Shown piece by piece: positions 44,166-52,430 of a stretch of DNA of 64,000 bases; within the stretch, counting starts at the first letter, position 1; each line of letters opens with the position of its first letter. The DNA is taken from contig NZ_JAEQMU010000001.1 of assembly GCF_017908035.1 (NCBI RefSeq), positions 2,232,001-2,296,000 on the forward strand. Direction: 5' to 3'. The position numbers were made by a program, and so were the translations under genes. Below the pieces are notes generated by a model. That model was not told the DNA's origin. It was given only the letters and a program-made list of their open reading frames with translations, and ran no database searches. Source of the DNA: Sphingobacterium tabacisoli. GTDB lineage: Bacteria > Bacteroidota > Bacteroidia > Sphingobacteriales > Sphingobacteriaceae.

Positions 44166-45281
44166 CTATTTCGTAAAACTTCTAAAATCCTGTCCGTCTT
44201 CAATAGTCAATACCATTTCATAGATAAGACGTATCACATTATCCACATCCTCTTTGTGAATCATCTCCACAGTCGTATGCATATAACGGAGAGGCAACGA
44301 GATTAATGCGGAAGGCACACCACCATTAGAGTATGCAAAAGCATCCGTATCCGTTCCGGTATATCTTGATGAAGCCTGACGTTGGAAAGGAATACCATTT
44401 TTCTCTGCAACATCGATCAACAAACGATTCAAGTTAATCTGCACAGCCGGTGCGTACGATACCACAGGACCTTTTCCACAGGCCAGATCACCCTGTGTAA
44501 TCTTATTGATCATCGGAGTCTGCGTATCATGCGTCACATCCGTCACGATAGCCACATTAGGCTTGATATAGTCAGCAATCATCTCTGCCCCTCTCAAACC
44601 GATCTCTTCCTGTACAGAATTGACGATGTACAAACCAAAAGGAAGCTTCTTCTTATTCTCCTTCAACAGACGTGCGACCTCTGCAATCATAAAACCACCT
44701 GCACGGTTATCCAATGCGCGTCCTACATAGTAACGGTCATTCAGCACCATAAACTCATCTTCATAAGTTACTACAGACCCTACGTGTATACCCAGTGCCT
44801 CCACTTCCTCTTTAGACGTACATCCACAGTCCAAAAAGATATTCTTCAAACTTGGAGCCTCCTCTTTCTCTCCGGAGCGCGTGTGGATTGCTGGCCAACC
44901 GAACACCGCTTTCACAATTCCTTTGTCCGTATGAATATTCACCCGTTTTGAGGGAGCGATCTGATGATCAGAACCACCATTACGGATTACATAGATCAGA
45001 CCATCTTTTGTGATATAATTGACGAACCAAGAGATCTCATCAGCATGTGCCTCGATGACCACCTTATACTTCGCTTTTGGGTTGATGATACCTACTGCAG
45101 TACCGTAATTATCAATATAAGTTTCATCTACATAAGGCTTTAAATAATCCAGCCACAATCTCTGCCCTGCCCATTCAAACCCTGTAGGCGAAGGGTTATT
45201 TATATATTTTTCAAAAAATGTCAGTGATGTTTTCGTAACAACAGATTGATGTTCTACTTCTTTACTACTCTTCTTTGCCAT
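44166..45281 (-). CDS. M42-family metallopeptidase
   Basis: The 371-residue di-metal aminopeptidase (deblocking / glutamyl-type or cellulase-M-like) shows ligands in order: VVIEAHADEISW (His, catalytic Asp), RALDNRAGGFMI (bridging Asp), NSVQEEIGLRGAEM (general-base Glu and metal Glu), VTDVTHDTQTP (Asp) and YMHTTVEMIHKEDV (His). All are present. The N-terminus is lysine-rich and cytosolic. It is the likely first gene of a short unit with DUF3467. It is divergent from lgt. Confidence 0.9.
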   Translation of the reverse strand: MAKKSSKEVEHQSVVTKTSLTFFEKYINNPSPTGFEWAGQRLWLDYLKPYVDETYIDNYGTAVGIINPKAKYKVVIEAHADEISWFVNYITKDGLIYVIRNGGSDHQIAPSKRVNIHTDKGIVKAVFGWPAIHTRSGEKEEAPSLKNIFLDCGCTSKEEVEALGIHVGSVVTYEDEFMVLNDRYYVGRALDNRAGGFMIAEVARLLKENKKKLPFGLYIVNSVQEEIGLRGAEMIADYIKPNVAIVTDVTHDTQTPMINKITQGDLACGKGPVVSYAPAVQINLNRLLIDVAEKNGIPFQRQASSRYTGTDTDAFAYSNGGVPSALISLPLRYMHTTVEMIHKEDVDNVIRLIYEMVLTIEDGQDFRSFTK

Positions 45282-45344
45282 ATCTAATTAGTTTGCTCAC
45301 AAAATAAAAATAATTATGCTAATCCTAAAATTATACAATAACAA

Positions 45345-45376
45345 TTGGCGAATGCCAAGCATTTTATCTAAGTTTA
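45345..45376 (+). promoter_or_regulatory. Shared 32-bp promoter-like block, copy P2
   Basis: TTGGCGAAT, AAGCATTTTA, then TAAGTTTA, ending 19 nt before the lgt ATG. The same columns occur at 11745 and 57137. Confidence 0.6.
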
Positions 45377-45395
45377 CTTCGCAAAAAATTACACT

Positions 45396-46259
45396 ATGGA
45401 TTTTATCTTTAATGCTATTCATTGGAATATAGACCAAGAGTTGTTCAAAATTGGCTCTTTCGGAATCCGTTATTATTCCCTCTGCTGGTTACTGGCCTTC
45501 GCGCTTTCCTATGTGCTTATGCTCAAGGTATTCAAAAGAGAAAATAAAACACAGGAAGACCTGGACAAACTCAGTATCTACATTTTCGTGGGCATACTTC
45601 TCGGCGCCCGTGTCGGTCATTGTCTATTCTACGAATTTGACGAATACATCACCAAACCTTGGATGATGTTTCTACCTTTCCAAATCGACGCCCGAGGCGA
45701 ATGGCATTTCACTGGATTTCAAGGCTTAGCGTCCCATGGAGCAGTGATAGGTACACTCATAGCCCTATATCTTTATGCGCGAAAAACAAAAACAGACTTC
45801 CTCTGGATTGCAGACCGCCTGGTACTAGTAGTTCCTATAGCTGGTGCCTTCGTACGCTTAGGTAATTTTTTTAATTCCGAGATCATCGGTAAACCTGCTG
45901 ACCCTAGCTTACCTTGGGCTGTAATATTCGAAAATGCAGGCCTGAGACCTGCCGAATTAAATATGATCCCTAGACATCCGGCACAACTGTATGAAGCCAT
46001 CGGTTATGTCATTCTATTCCTTATACTTTGGAGTATGTACCAAAAGAATAAAAGCCCAAAACCGGGACTATTATTCGGATTATTTTTTGCAGTACTATTT
46101 GCTATACGTTTCTTTATGGAGTTCTTCAAAGAAAACCAAGAAGACTTCGAGGCAGGCATGCTGTTCAACATGGGACAACTGCTCAGTATACCACTAATAA
46201 TTATAGGTTTATACTTTATATTTAGAAAACCCAAACAACAGACCGTTGTAAAAAAATAA
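45396..46259 (+). CDS. lgt: Prolipoprotein diacylglyceryl transferase
   Basis: Lgt transfers diacylglycerol from phosphatidylglycerol to the lipobox cysteine of prolipoproteins. The 287-residue membrane protein has about seven TM segments, the catalytic-region GIRYYSLCWLLAF near 23, GILLGARVGHCLFYE near 65, HGAVIGTLIALYLYARK near 107, and the signature FVRLGNFFNSEIIGKP near 150 (usual GRxxNFxNxE; here the first Gly is V). The many LxxC lipoproteins in this window are its clients. It has a terminator at 46264. Confidence 0.96.
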   Translation: MDFIFNAIHWNIDQELFKIGSFGIRYYSLCWLLAFALSYVLMLKVFKRENKTQEDLDKLSIYIFVGILLGARVGHCLFYEFDEYITKPWMMFLPFQIDARGEWHFTGFQGLASHGAVIGTLIALYLYARKTKTDFLWIADRLVLVVPIAGAFVRLGNFFNSEIIGKPADPSLPWAVIFENAGLRPAELNMIPRHPAQLYEAIGYVILFLILWSMYQKNKSPKPGLLFGLFFAVLFAIRFFMEFFKENQEDFEAGMLFNMGQLLSIPLIIIGLYFIFRKPKQQTVVKK

Positions 46260-46263
46260 ACAT

Positions 46264-46288
46264 AAAGCCCCTTGTAGTAAGGGGCTTT
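46264..46288 (+). terminator. lgt terminator
   Basis: AAAGCCCCTT-GTAGT-AAGGGGCTTT followed by TATTTT. Confidence 0.8.
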
Positions 46289-46304
46289 TATTTTGATAAT
46301 TAAT

Positions 46305-47507
46305 ATGCACAAAAACAAAACACTAATTCTGCTGATCCTCGGGCTATTATCCGCAATAGGCCCCTTCTCCATCGACATGTACCTTCCTGCATTCGAGACC
46401 ATTTCCAAAGATTTTGACACATCCATTGACAAAGTACAACTATCGCTGACAGCGTTTTTTATCGGTATCGCTGTCGGTCAGATCATTTACGGACCTCTTT
46501 TAGATAGATTCGGCCGTAAAAAACCGCTCATCATCGGCCTCTTTATCTACATCAGCACATCCATCCTTTGTGTCTTTACTAGAGATATAGAAAGCCTCAT
46601 CATCCTTCGTTTCCTACAAGCCTTAGGTAGCTGTGCAGGCATGGTAGCATCTAGAGCTATGGTACAGGATTATTACGAGCCACGGGAAGCAGCCCGAACT
46701 TTTAGCTTATTAATGCTCGTGGTAGCAATATCCCCCATATTAGCACCATCTGCAGGAGCATTCCTAATGGAGTACTTGGATTGGCATTACATTTTTATCA
46801 CCCTAGCCACATTAGGAGTACTAATCATTATCGGTACCATCTTCTTTCTTCCAGAAAGCTATAAAGGCAACCCTGATTTTTCATTACTTCCACCAGCTAT
46901 AATCAGACAGTATTGGAGCGTTTTTATAAACAGAACATTTATTAGCTACTGTCTCATTGGCTCTATAGCCGCTGCAGGTCTATACGCTTACCTCGCAGGT
47001 TCTTCTTTTATCATACAGGAACTCTACGGACTTTCAAAAAAAGAATATGGTTTAGTATTTGCTTTCGTTGCATCCGCACTTATCCTAGCTACACAGCTCA
47101 ACCGTCAGTTACTGAAGCGATGGTCTATGTCAGAGATCAGCAGAATTGCAAACATTGGGCAGGCACTCGTAGGGATAGCTATGCTAGTGAGCGTATGGAC
47201 ACACAGCCTCAACCTACAGCTACTCATAGCCCTAGTCTTCGGCTACCTGCTATGCCAGGGCTTTATTTTTCCAAATACCTCAGCTATGGCACTTTCGCCA
47301 TTTAAACGTACCGCCGGCAGTGCCTCAGCACTATTAGGCTGTTTACAAATGGGATTAGGGGCAGTATCATCCGGCATTGTCAGCTTCTTTCACAACGGAA
47401 CTGAGACTCCGATGCTACTGGTCATGTGCAGCTGTGCCTGTATCGCTTTATTGATACATCTTTTTGCGGTACCTTCAAAAGAAGAAATGAACAGGATTTT
47501 AAAGTAA
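46305..47507 (+). CDS. Bcr/CflA-family MFS efflux transporter
   Basis: The 400-residue, 12-TM drug/proton antiporter has the family's start ILGLLSAIGPFSIDMYLPAF, motif A YGPLLDRFGRKKPLIIGL near 66, motif B-like LRFLQALGSCAGMVASRAMVQD near 104, and SYKGNP between TM6 and the central loop. Members export bicyclomycin, chloramphenicol, sulfonamides or cysteine. The substrate is not predictable here. ATG 46305 is preferred over a TTG four codons upstream. The 3' end overlaps aroQ by 9 bp, tail to tail. Confidence 0.93.
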   Translation: MHKNKTLILLILGLLSAIGPFSIDMYLPAFETISKDFDTSIDKVQLSLTAFFIGIAVGQIIYGPLLDRFGRKKPLIIGLFIYISTSILCVFTRDIESLIILRFLQALGSCAGMVASRAMVQDYYEPREAARTFSLLMLVVAISPILAPSAGAFLMEYLDWHYIFITLATLGVLIIIGTIFFLPESYKGNPDFSLLPPAIIRQYWSVFINRTFISYCLIGSIAAAGLYAYLAGSSFIIQELYGLSKKEYGLVFAFVASALILATQLNRQLLKRWSMSEISRIANIGQALVGIAMLVSVWTHSLNLQLLIALVFGYLLCQGFIFPNTSAMALSPFKRTAGSASALLGCLQMGLGAVSSGIVSFFHNGTETPMLLVMCSCACIALLIHLFAVPSKEEMNRILK

Positions 47508-47915
47508 ACTCTCGATCGCCAAGCGATAACTATCCAGGCCAAAACCTAGGATCACACCTTTACAGTTCTTCGAAAGATAAGAATGATGTCTAAAAGCCTC
47601 TCGTTGATGTACATTAGAAATATGTACCTCAACGACGGGCGTAGTTATCGCCGCTATCGCATCAGCAATAGCCACCGAAGTATGCGTATAAGCTCCTGCA
47701 TTCAGTACCACGCCATCATAATCAAACCCTACCTCATGGAGCTTATCAATCAGGACACCTTCCGTATTACTTTGAAAATAAGACAAATCCAACGAATGGT
47801 ACTTTGATTTTAAACTTTCAAAATACGCCTCAAAGGATTGATCTCCATAGATGCTTTTCTCCCTAACTCCCAACAGATTGAGATTGGGGCCATTCATTAT
47901 CAATATCTTCTTCAT
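47499..47915 (-). CDS. aroQ: 3-dehydroquinate dehydratase, type II
   Basis: The 138-residue enzyme dehydrates 3-dehydroquinate to 3-dehydroshikimate in aromatic synthesis. Active-site motifs are IMNGPNLNLLGVREKSIYG (catalytic Tyr and Arg), VLNAGAYTHTSVAIADA (Asn, His lid contact), VVEVHISNVHQREAFRHHS (His, Arg) and KGVILGFGLDSY. ATG 47915 (MKKILIMNGPN) is the true start. The frame is open 18 codons further without family sequence. Confidence 0.95.
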   Translation of the reverse strand: MKKILIMNGPNLNLLGVREKSIYGDQSFEAYFESLKSKYHSLDLSYFQSNTEGVLIDKLHEVGFDYDGVVLNAGAYTHTSVAIADAIAAITTPVVEVHISNVHQREAFRHHSYLSKNCKGVILGFGLDSYRLAIESLL

Positions 47916-47981
47916 GATTTCAGAATAATTATCCGGTTGAGCCAACAATATAACTGCTACAGTTGACAAGAGGTAAATATA

Positions 47982-49613
47982 TTAAAAATCGTTATAAAAA
48001 CTACGGAACGACGAACGTAATCCAACAGAGATCACACCAGATTTTTGAGTCGCCTGATCTTCGATTTTACGGTAACGCTGTGTATAGCCCAGTTCCAAAC
48101 GTAAGTTGTACTTCGGATTCAACACATAAGCAGCCTTTGCATCAGCATAATACAGATTATTCTTCACCCCTTGTCCGATCTTATTCCCATACATATTAGG
48201 AATAGTGGTATAGGATTGAAATATATCACCTCCCATATTAGTCCCATCCGCAGGATCTGTACCATATAGGCTATACAATGCCTGCAAAGAGAAGTCAAAA
48301 CGTTTCCACGAATAGTTCGCTATACCGACCACCTCTCTAAAGTTAGCACCTCGAGGGTGGGCCAAAGGCTCACCATGGTTACTATAATTCGATGTCGATG
48401 AAAAGTGCTGATACGTATAAGGACGGGCCAAATTATACTCACCGAGGAAGTTTAGATTTTTAACACCAAAAGCATCAAATCCTCTCACACCAATCTGTGC
48501 ACCCCATTTATTGTGGGCATAGCCGTTGTTAGCAAAAAACTCCTTAGCTGTAAACTCTCCAAGCAAAAACTGACCGTATACAGATACGTTGTTTAACAAT
48601 TTATATCTTGTGTTCAGGCCCAAGAACATCTTATCCGGAGAAGAAGAATTATTCGATTCTACAGGTCTTAAGAAGATAACCGGATTCAGGTAATTAAAAT
48701 CAAATCCCCGATGTCCAGCCTCATTTTCGTTCGCCCAGGTGATAGCCTGGAAAAAACCTACAGACAATCTATTCGTTGCATTGTAGTCTAAATATTGAAA
48801 AGCTCCCCATTTAATACCATCGCCAAGTCTCGCGGCAGGATTTGCAGGATCTATCCTTGGATTTTTCTGATCGAGCATATATGCCCATATTGAGGTATAC
48901 TGTACATTACCTATCGTTCCTGTTAACTTCAGGTGCGTATAGTTACCCGAAAAATCAGATAATAACATAGAACGATAACCATCCCCAATATGATTTTTAT
49001 CATAAGCTAAGGTCGTTTGAAAATACGGGCTAAAATCATAGGTAAGACTAGCAGTTGCATACATCCAATCCTTTACATTCTTTGATTGGTTCTTCACCGT
49101 TCCATGCCCGGGCATTACACCATTTGCTAAGGCATAATCATCAATATACTTAGGATATACCCCTTGATTCTCAAAAAAATTAGTATAGAATGTCAGTTTA
49201 TCTCCAATTGTTAAGCCAGCCTGAAAACCGCGTCCATTCAGCCAAGTCGTTCTTTTGTCCGTCCCAATCAATTCCGAACCAATCTGAAAATCCGGCAAAA
49301 AATCCATATAAAAAGTATGATCCTCTTTTTCGACCTGCACAAGATGCTCATTAAACAACTTACGCATAAACCAATTTTGGGATCCCGTACTATTTGCTGA
49401 TTCTAGAGAATCCTTACGTTCCAACAACCTCCCTTTATATAAAAAGGGCTTAGAAGCCGTATGTAAACGAAACTCTGGGCTGTACAAGATATCACTATAC
49501 TTTTGTGTCTGTTGAAATGAATAAGGCAGATTATCGACCTGAGCCTGCACCGTAACCATTGAACCTGATGCTAAAAGTGCAACTAACAAACCAGTAGTAA
49601 TCTTTATATTCAT
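47982..49613 (-). CDS. Outer-membrane beta-barrel, capsule-assembly Wzi-like
   Basis: A 543-residue barrel precursor with signal TGLLVALLASGSMVTVQAQ. The segments DGYRSMLLSDFSGNYTHLKLTG near 210, YTSIWAYMLDQKNPRID, LSVGFFQAITWANE, FLRPVESNNSSSPDKMFLGL and the terminal strand VISVGLRSSFRSFYNDF match what I recall of Bacteroidota proteins annotated as Wzi-like capsule assembly or gliding-associated porins. No capsule genes are adjacent, so the role remains uncertain. It lies 66 bp upstream of aroQ on the same strand. Confidence 0.72.
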   Translation of the reverse strand: MNIKITTGLLVALLASGSMVTVQAQVDNLPYSFQQTQKYSDILYSPEFRLHTASKPFLYKGRLLERKDSLESANSTGSQNWFMRKLFNEHLVQVEKEDHTFYMDFLPDFQIGSELIGTDKRTTWLNGRGFQAGLTIGDKLTFYTNFFENQGVYPKYIDDYALANGVMPGHGTVKNQSKNVKDWMYATASLTYDFSPYFQTTLAYDKNHIGDGYRSMLLSDFSGNYTHLKLTGTIGNVQYTSIWAYMLDQKNPRIDPANPAARLGDGIKWGAFQYLDYNATNRLSVGFFQAITWANENEAGHRGFDFNYLNPVIFLRPVESNNSSSPDKMFLGLNTRYKLLNNVSVYGQFLLGEFTAKEFFANNGYAHNKWGAQIGVRGFDAFGVKNLNFLGEYNLARPYTYQHFSSTSNYSNHGEPLAHPRGANFREVVGIANYSWKRFDFSLQALYSLYGTDPADGTNMGGDIFQSYTTIPNMYGNKIGQGVKNNLYYADAKAAYVLNPKYNLRLELGYTQRYRKIEDQATQKSGVISVGLRSSFRSFYNDF

Positions 49614-49730
49614 ATCCTATTTCTTTATTTTTTTTATTCTTGCTATCAAAATCTATTCCCTTCTTCCCGGGCAAAGGTAAGTTTTTTCCGAAACACACTA
49701 AAACAGTCAATTTTAAAAGAATGCTTATTA

Positions 49731-49750
49731 GCGCCTCTTTGCCGGCGCAA
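49731..49750. repeat. Fragment of a dispersed element (GCGCC-GGCGC end)
   Basis: GCGCCTCTTTGCCGGCGCAA matches the left end of the elements at 56644 and 62744. The rest of the element is not seen here, so it is a solo end or remnant. Confidence 0.5.
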
Positions 49751-49930
49751 TAAATGGATCTTCTAAAATCAAGTCATCAATAAAAAAACAAAAACAAACG
49801 ACACCAAACATTGCTAAAACGTTTTTACTATTGTGACTGTAATTTTTTATTTGCATATTGCTATCTAAATTTGGACCATAAACACAACATAAATTATAAT
49901 GAAATACTCCTATTTCGCAAAACACAAACA

Positions 49931-50020
49931 TATATGAAATATCCATGTAGCACAGACTGCACAAACACGAATGAATATACTTTGGATATTCCATATGGCA
50001 ACTGAAAATCAAATTATACA
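49931..50020 (+). repeat. 90-bp structured repeat, copy D (first of a tandem pair)
   Basis: Arms ATATGAAATATCCA / TGGATATTCCATAT and inner hairpin TGTAG / CTGCA. A 23-codon mini-ORF runs 49934-50005 (MKYPCSTDCTNTNEYTLDIP…, TGA). Exactly 90 bp separate its ATG from that of copy E. Confidence 0.88.
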
Positions 50021-50110
50021 CATATGAAATATCCATGTAGTACAGGCTACACAAAGACCAATGAAAATACTTTGGATATTCCATATGACCGTTAAAAGAC
50101 AAATTATTTA
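50021..50110 (+). repeat. 90-bp structured repeat, copy E (second of a tandem pair)
   Basis: Arms CATATGAAATATCCA / TGGATATTCCATATG and inner hairpin TGTAGT-ACAG-GCTACA. A 23-codon mini-ORF runs 50024-50095 (MKYPCSTGYTKTNENTLDIP…, TAA). Its ATG lies exactly 90 bp before the GH125 ATG at 50114. Confidence 0.88.
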
Positions 50111-50113
50111 CAT

Positions 50114-51529
50114 ATGAAACGTAGAACATTCCTACAACAAAGCGCCCTCTTGGGAGCAGGTGCCTTAGCGAGCAAGCTTACTTTTGCGGACGCTGTCAAC
50201 ACCTTCCCGACCGTACGTGTCACTGCCGACAAGAGACACTTCAGTAGCTCTATTATTGAAGACGCTATAAAAGAATTTCAGAAAAACGTTAAAAACCCGG
50301 AACTAGGCTGGCTATTTAACAATTGCTTTCCCAACACACTCGATACGACCATATACGATGAGTCCACTTCCAGCAAAAAACTCACCTATGTCATTACTGG
50401 AGATATCGATGCGATGTGGCTCCGCGACAGCAGTGCTCAGGTATGGCCCTACATTCCTTTTATGAAAAAGGATCCCAAGCTTAAGGACCTGATCTTAGGC
50501 TTAATCAATAAACAGTCGCAGTGTATCAATATCGATCCTTATGCCAATGCCTTCTATAATGATCCTACTAAAAAAGGAGAATGGTTTTCAGATCACACAA
50601 AAATGAAACCGGGCATACACGAACGTAAATGGGAAATAGACTCCTTGTGCTACCCCATCCGATTAGCACACCGCTATTGGAAAGAAACCGGAGACACCAC
50701 ACCATTCGATACCGAATGGGTAAAAGCCCAGGAAAACACCTACAATACCTTTGTCGAGCAACAACGTAAAGACAGTCTAGGCCCTTATAATTTCTCCCGC
50801 ACCACCTCCCGTGGTACAGATACACTACAAGTCGATGGTTGGGGTTATCCAGTTAACCCTGTAGGGCTGATATGCTCTAGCTTCCGTCCTTCCGATGACT
50901 GTACTATATTCCTGTTTTTAATACCATCCAACCTATTCGCTATAAAGAGCCTTCGTCAGTCCGCAGAGATTTTGCGTAAAATCAATAATACAGAACTAGC
51001 GAACAAGATGGAAAAACTAGCTAATGAAGTAGAACATGCTGTACAAAAACACGGCATTATCGACCATCCACAGCATGGCCGTGTATATGCATTCGAAGTA
51101 GACGGATTCGGCAGTTACATGATGATGGATGATGCCAATGTACCTTCACTTCTAGCTCTTCCCTATCTAGAGTCTATAGACGTCAAGGATGAAGTATACC
51201 AACGTACGCGTAACTACATCCTTTCCAAAAACAACCCCTTCTTCTTCAAAGGCACCGCTGCCGAAGGAGTCGGAGGCCCACATATCGGACGGGACATGAT
51301 CTGGCCTATGGCGATCATTATGCGTGCATTCACATCTACCAATGATAACGAAATACGGGAATGTATCAAGACTCTTGCCGCAACCCATGGTGGCACAGGT
51401 TTTATGCACGAATCCTTCCATAAGGATGATCCCAAAAAGTTCACCCGTCATTGGTTTGCTTGGGCCAACACCCTATTCGGCGAACTTCTGTGGAAAACCT
51501 ACAAAGAAAAGCCACATTTATTGGTTTAA
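50114..51529 (+). CDS. Glycoside hydrolase family 125, exo-alpha-1,6-mannosidase type
   Basis: GH125 enzymes are metal-independent, inverting alpha-mannosidases acting on N-glycan or mannan side chains. The 471-residue protein has a twin-arginine-like signal KRRTFLQQSALLGAGALAS, the substrate-binding GDIDAMWLRDSSAQVWPY near 95 (family signature), YANAFYND near 137, ERKWEIDSLCYPIRLA near 172, SSFRPSDDCTIFLF near 256 and GPHIGRDMIWPMAIIMRA near 387. Export would be in folded form if Tat is used. The start lies at the end of repeat E. A terminator follows. Confidence 0.93.
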   Translation: MKRRTFLQQSALLGAGALASKLTFADAVNTFPTVRVTADKRHFSSSIIEDAIKEFQKNVKNPELGWLFNNCFPNTLDTTIYDESTSSKKLTYVITGDIDAMWLRDSSAQVWPYIPFMKKDPKLKDLILGLINKQSQCINIDPYANAFYNDPTKKGEWFSDHTKMKPGIHERKWEIDSLCYPIRLAHRYWKETGDTTPFDTEWVKAQENTYNTFVEQQRKDSLGPYNFSRTTSRGTDTLQVDGWGYPVNPVGLICSSFRPSDDCTIFLFLIPSNLFAIKSLRQSAEILRKINNTELANKMEKLANEVEHAVQKHGIIDHPQHGRVYAFEVDGFGSYMMMDDANVPSLLALPYLESIDVKDEVYQRTRNYILSKNNPFFFKGTAAEGVGGPHIGRDMIWPMAIIMRAFTSTNDNEIRECIKTLAATHGGTGFMHESFHKDDPKKFTRHWFAWANTLFGELLWKTYKEKPHLLV

Positions 51530-51553
51530 CATAGCTTGAGATTAATATTTTTT

Positions 51554-51598
51554 AAGGAGATTTGTACAAAGGAAGCAGTACAGATCTCCTTTTTTATT
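51554..51598 (+). terminator. Terminator between GH125 and murI
   Basis: AAGGAGAT-T-TGTAC / GTACA-G-ATCTCCTT followed by T6ATTTT. It ends only about 10 bp before the murI ATG, so murI may be transcribed by read-through or from within. Confidence 0.7.
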
Positions 51599-51609
51599 TT
51601 AAAGAACAT

Positions 51610-52422
51610 ATGGAAAGTGGACCTATTGGTATTTTTGATTCCGGTTACGGCGGTTTGACAGTTTTTAAGGAAATTCAAAAGCACCTACCACAGTACGACT
51701 ATATATACTTAGGCGACAATGCTCGTGTTCCCTATGGCACACGGTCTTTCGACACCGTCTACGAATTCACCAAAGAATGTGTATTCAAGCTATTTGAACT
51801 CGGTTGCAACCTCGTCATATTAGCCTGCAACACCGCATCCGCCAAAGCCCTACGCACCATACAGCAACGAGACCTACCTCCAGGCAAAAAAGTATTAGGC
51901 GTAATCAGACCGACCACAGAAGCGGTTAATCAATACACGAAAACCAACAAAGTAGGCATATTAGCCACACAGGGAACTGTTCTATCGGAGTCCTATAAAA
52001 TAGAAATCCATAAGTTCCATCCCGAAATAGAAGTTTTCCAACACGCCTGCCCATTTTGGGTACCTCTGGTTGAAAACAACGAGATCTATAGCGAGGGGGC
52101 ACATTATTTTGTACAGAAGGACCTAGAAAGCATCCTATCTCTTTCGGACGGGATCGACACCTTAGTCTTGGCATGTACCCACTATCCCCTCCTTCTACCT
52201 ATTATTGAAAAATACACTCCTCCTGGCATTACCCTCCTGTCGCAGGGCGAACTTGTAGCCAACAGTCTAGAAGATTACCTCCAACGGCATCCAGAAGTTA
52301 CCGCTGCCTCCAGCAAAGGCGGACAGCTAAGCTTTTACACCACAGACAGCGCAGAGGATTTTGAACAGAAAGCAACAATATTTTTTGGCCGTGAGATAAA
52401 AGCAGCACATATTAAAGTATAG
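51610..52422 (+). CDS. murI: Glutamate racemase
   Basis: MurI supplies D-glutamate for peptidoglycan. From ATG 51610 the 270-residue protein has the Asp/Ser loop IGIFDSGYGGLTVFKEI, YLGDNARVPYGTRS near 38, first catalytic Cys in VILACNTASAKALR near 75, and second in TLVLACTHYPLLLPII near 185. The frame stays open upstream through the terminator hairpin, but the ATG at 51610 (MESGPIGIFDSG) is standard. It converges with the PL8 gene. Confidence 0.95.
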   Translation: MESGPIGIFDSGYGGLTVFKEIQKHLPQYDYIYLGDNARVPYGTRSFDTVYEFTKECVFKLFELGCNLVILACNTASAKALRTIQQRDLPPGKKVLGVIRPTTEAVNQYTKTNKVGILATQGTVLSESYKIEIHKFHPEIEVFQHACPFWVPLVENNEIYSEGAHYFVQKDLESILSLSDGIDTLVLACTHYPLLLPIIEKYTPPGITLLSQGELVANSLEDYLQRHPEVTAASSKGGQLSFYTTDSAEDFEQKATIFFGREIKAAHIKV

Positions 52423-52430
52423 AGAAACAC

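Noticed and set aside
44382..44951. 189-codon + strand ORF opposite the M42 peptidase
   Set aside because: Antisense shadow of a gene with complete metal-ligand motifs. Composition is His/Ile/Leu-rich without family features.
49614..50113. Possible CRISPR or tandem-repeat array
   Set aside because: Only two 90-bp units occur in tandem, with no short direct repeats and unique spacers and no cas genes. They belong to a dispersed repeat family found elsewhere in the window.
49728..50129. Minus-strand ORF across the tandem 90-bp repeats (repeating MEYPKYxH…CYMDIS)
   Set aside because: Because the repeat is an inverted repeat, its antisense strand is also open. The apparent protein repeat is the mirror of the MKYPCS…LDIP mini-ORFs, and the GH125 gene lies on the other strand.
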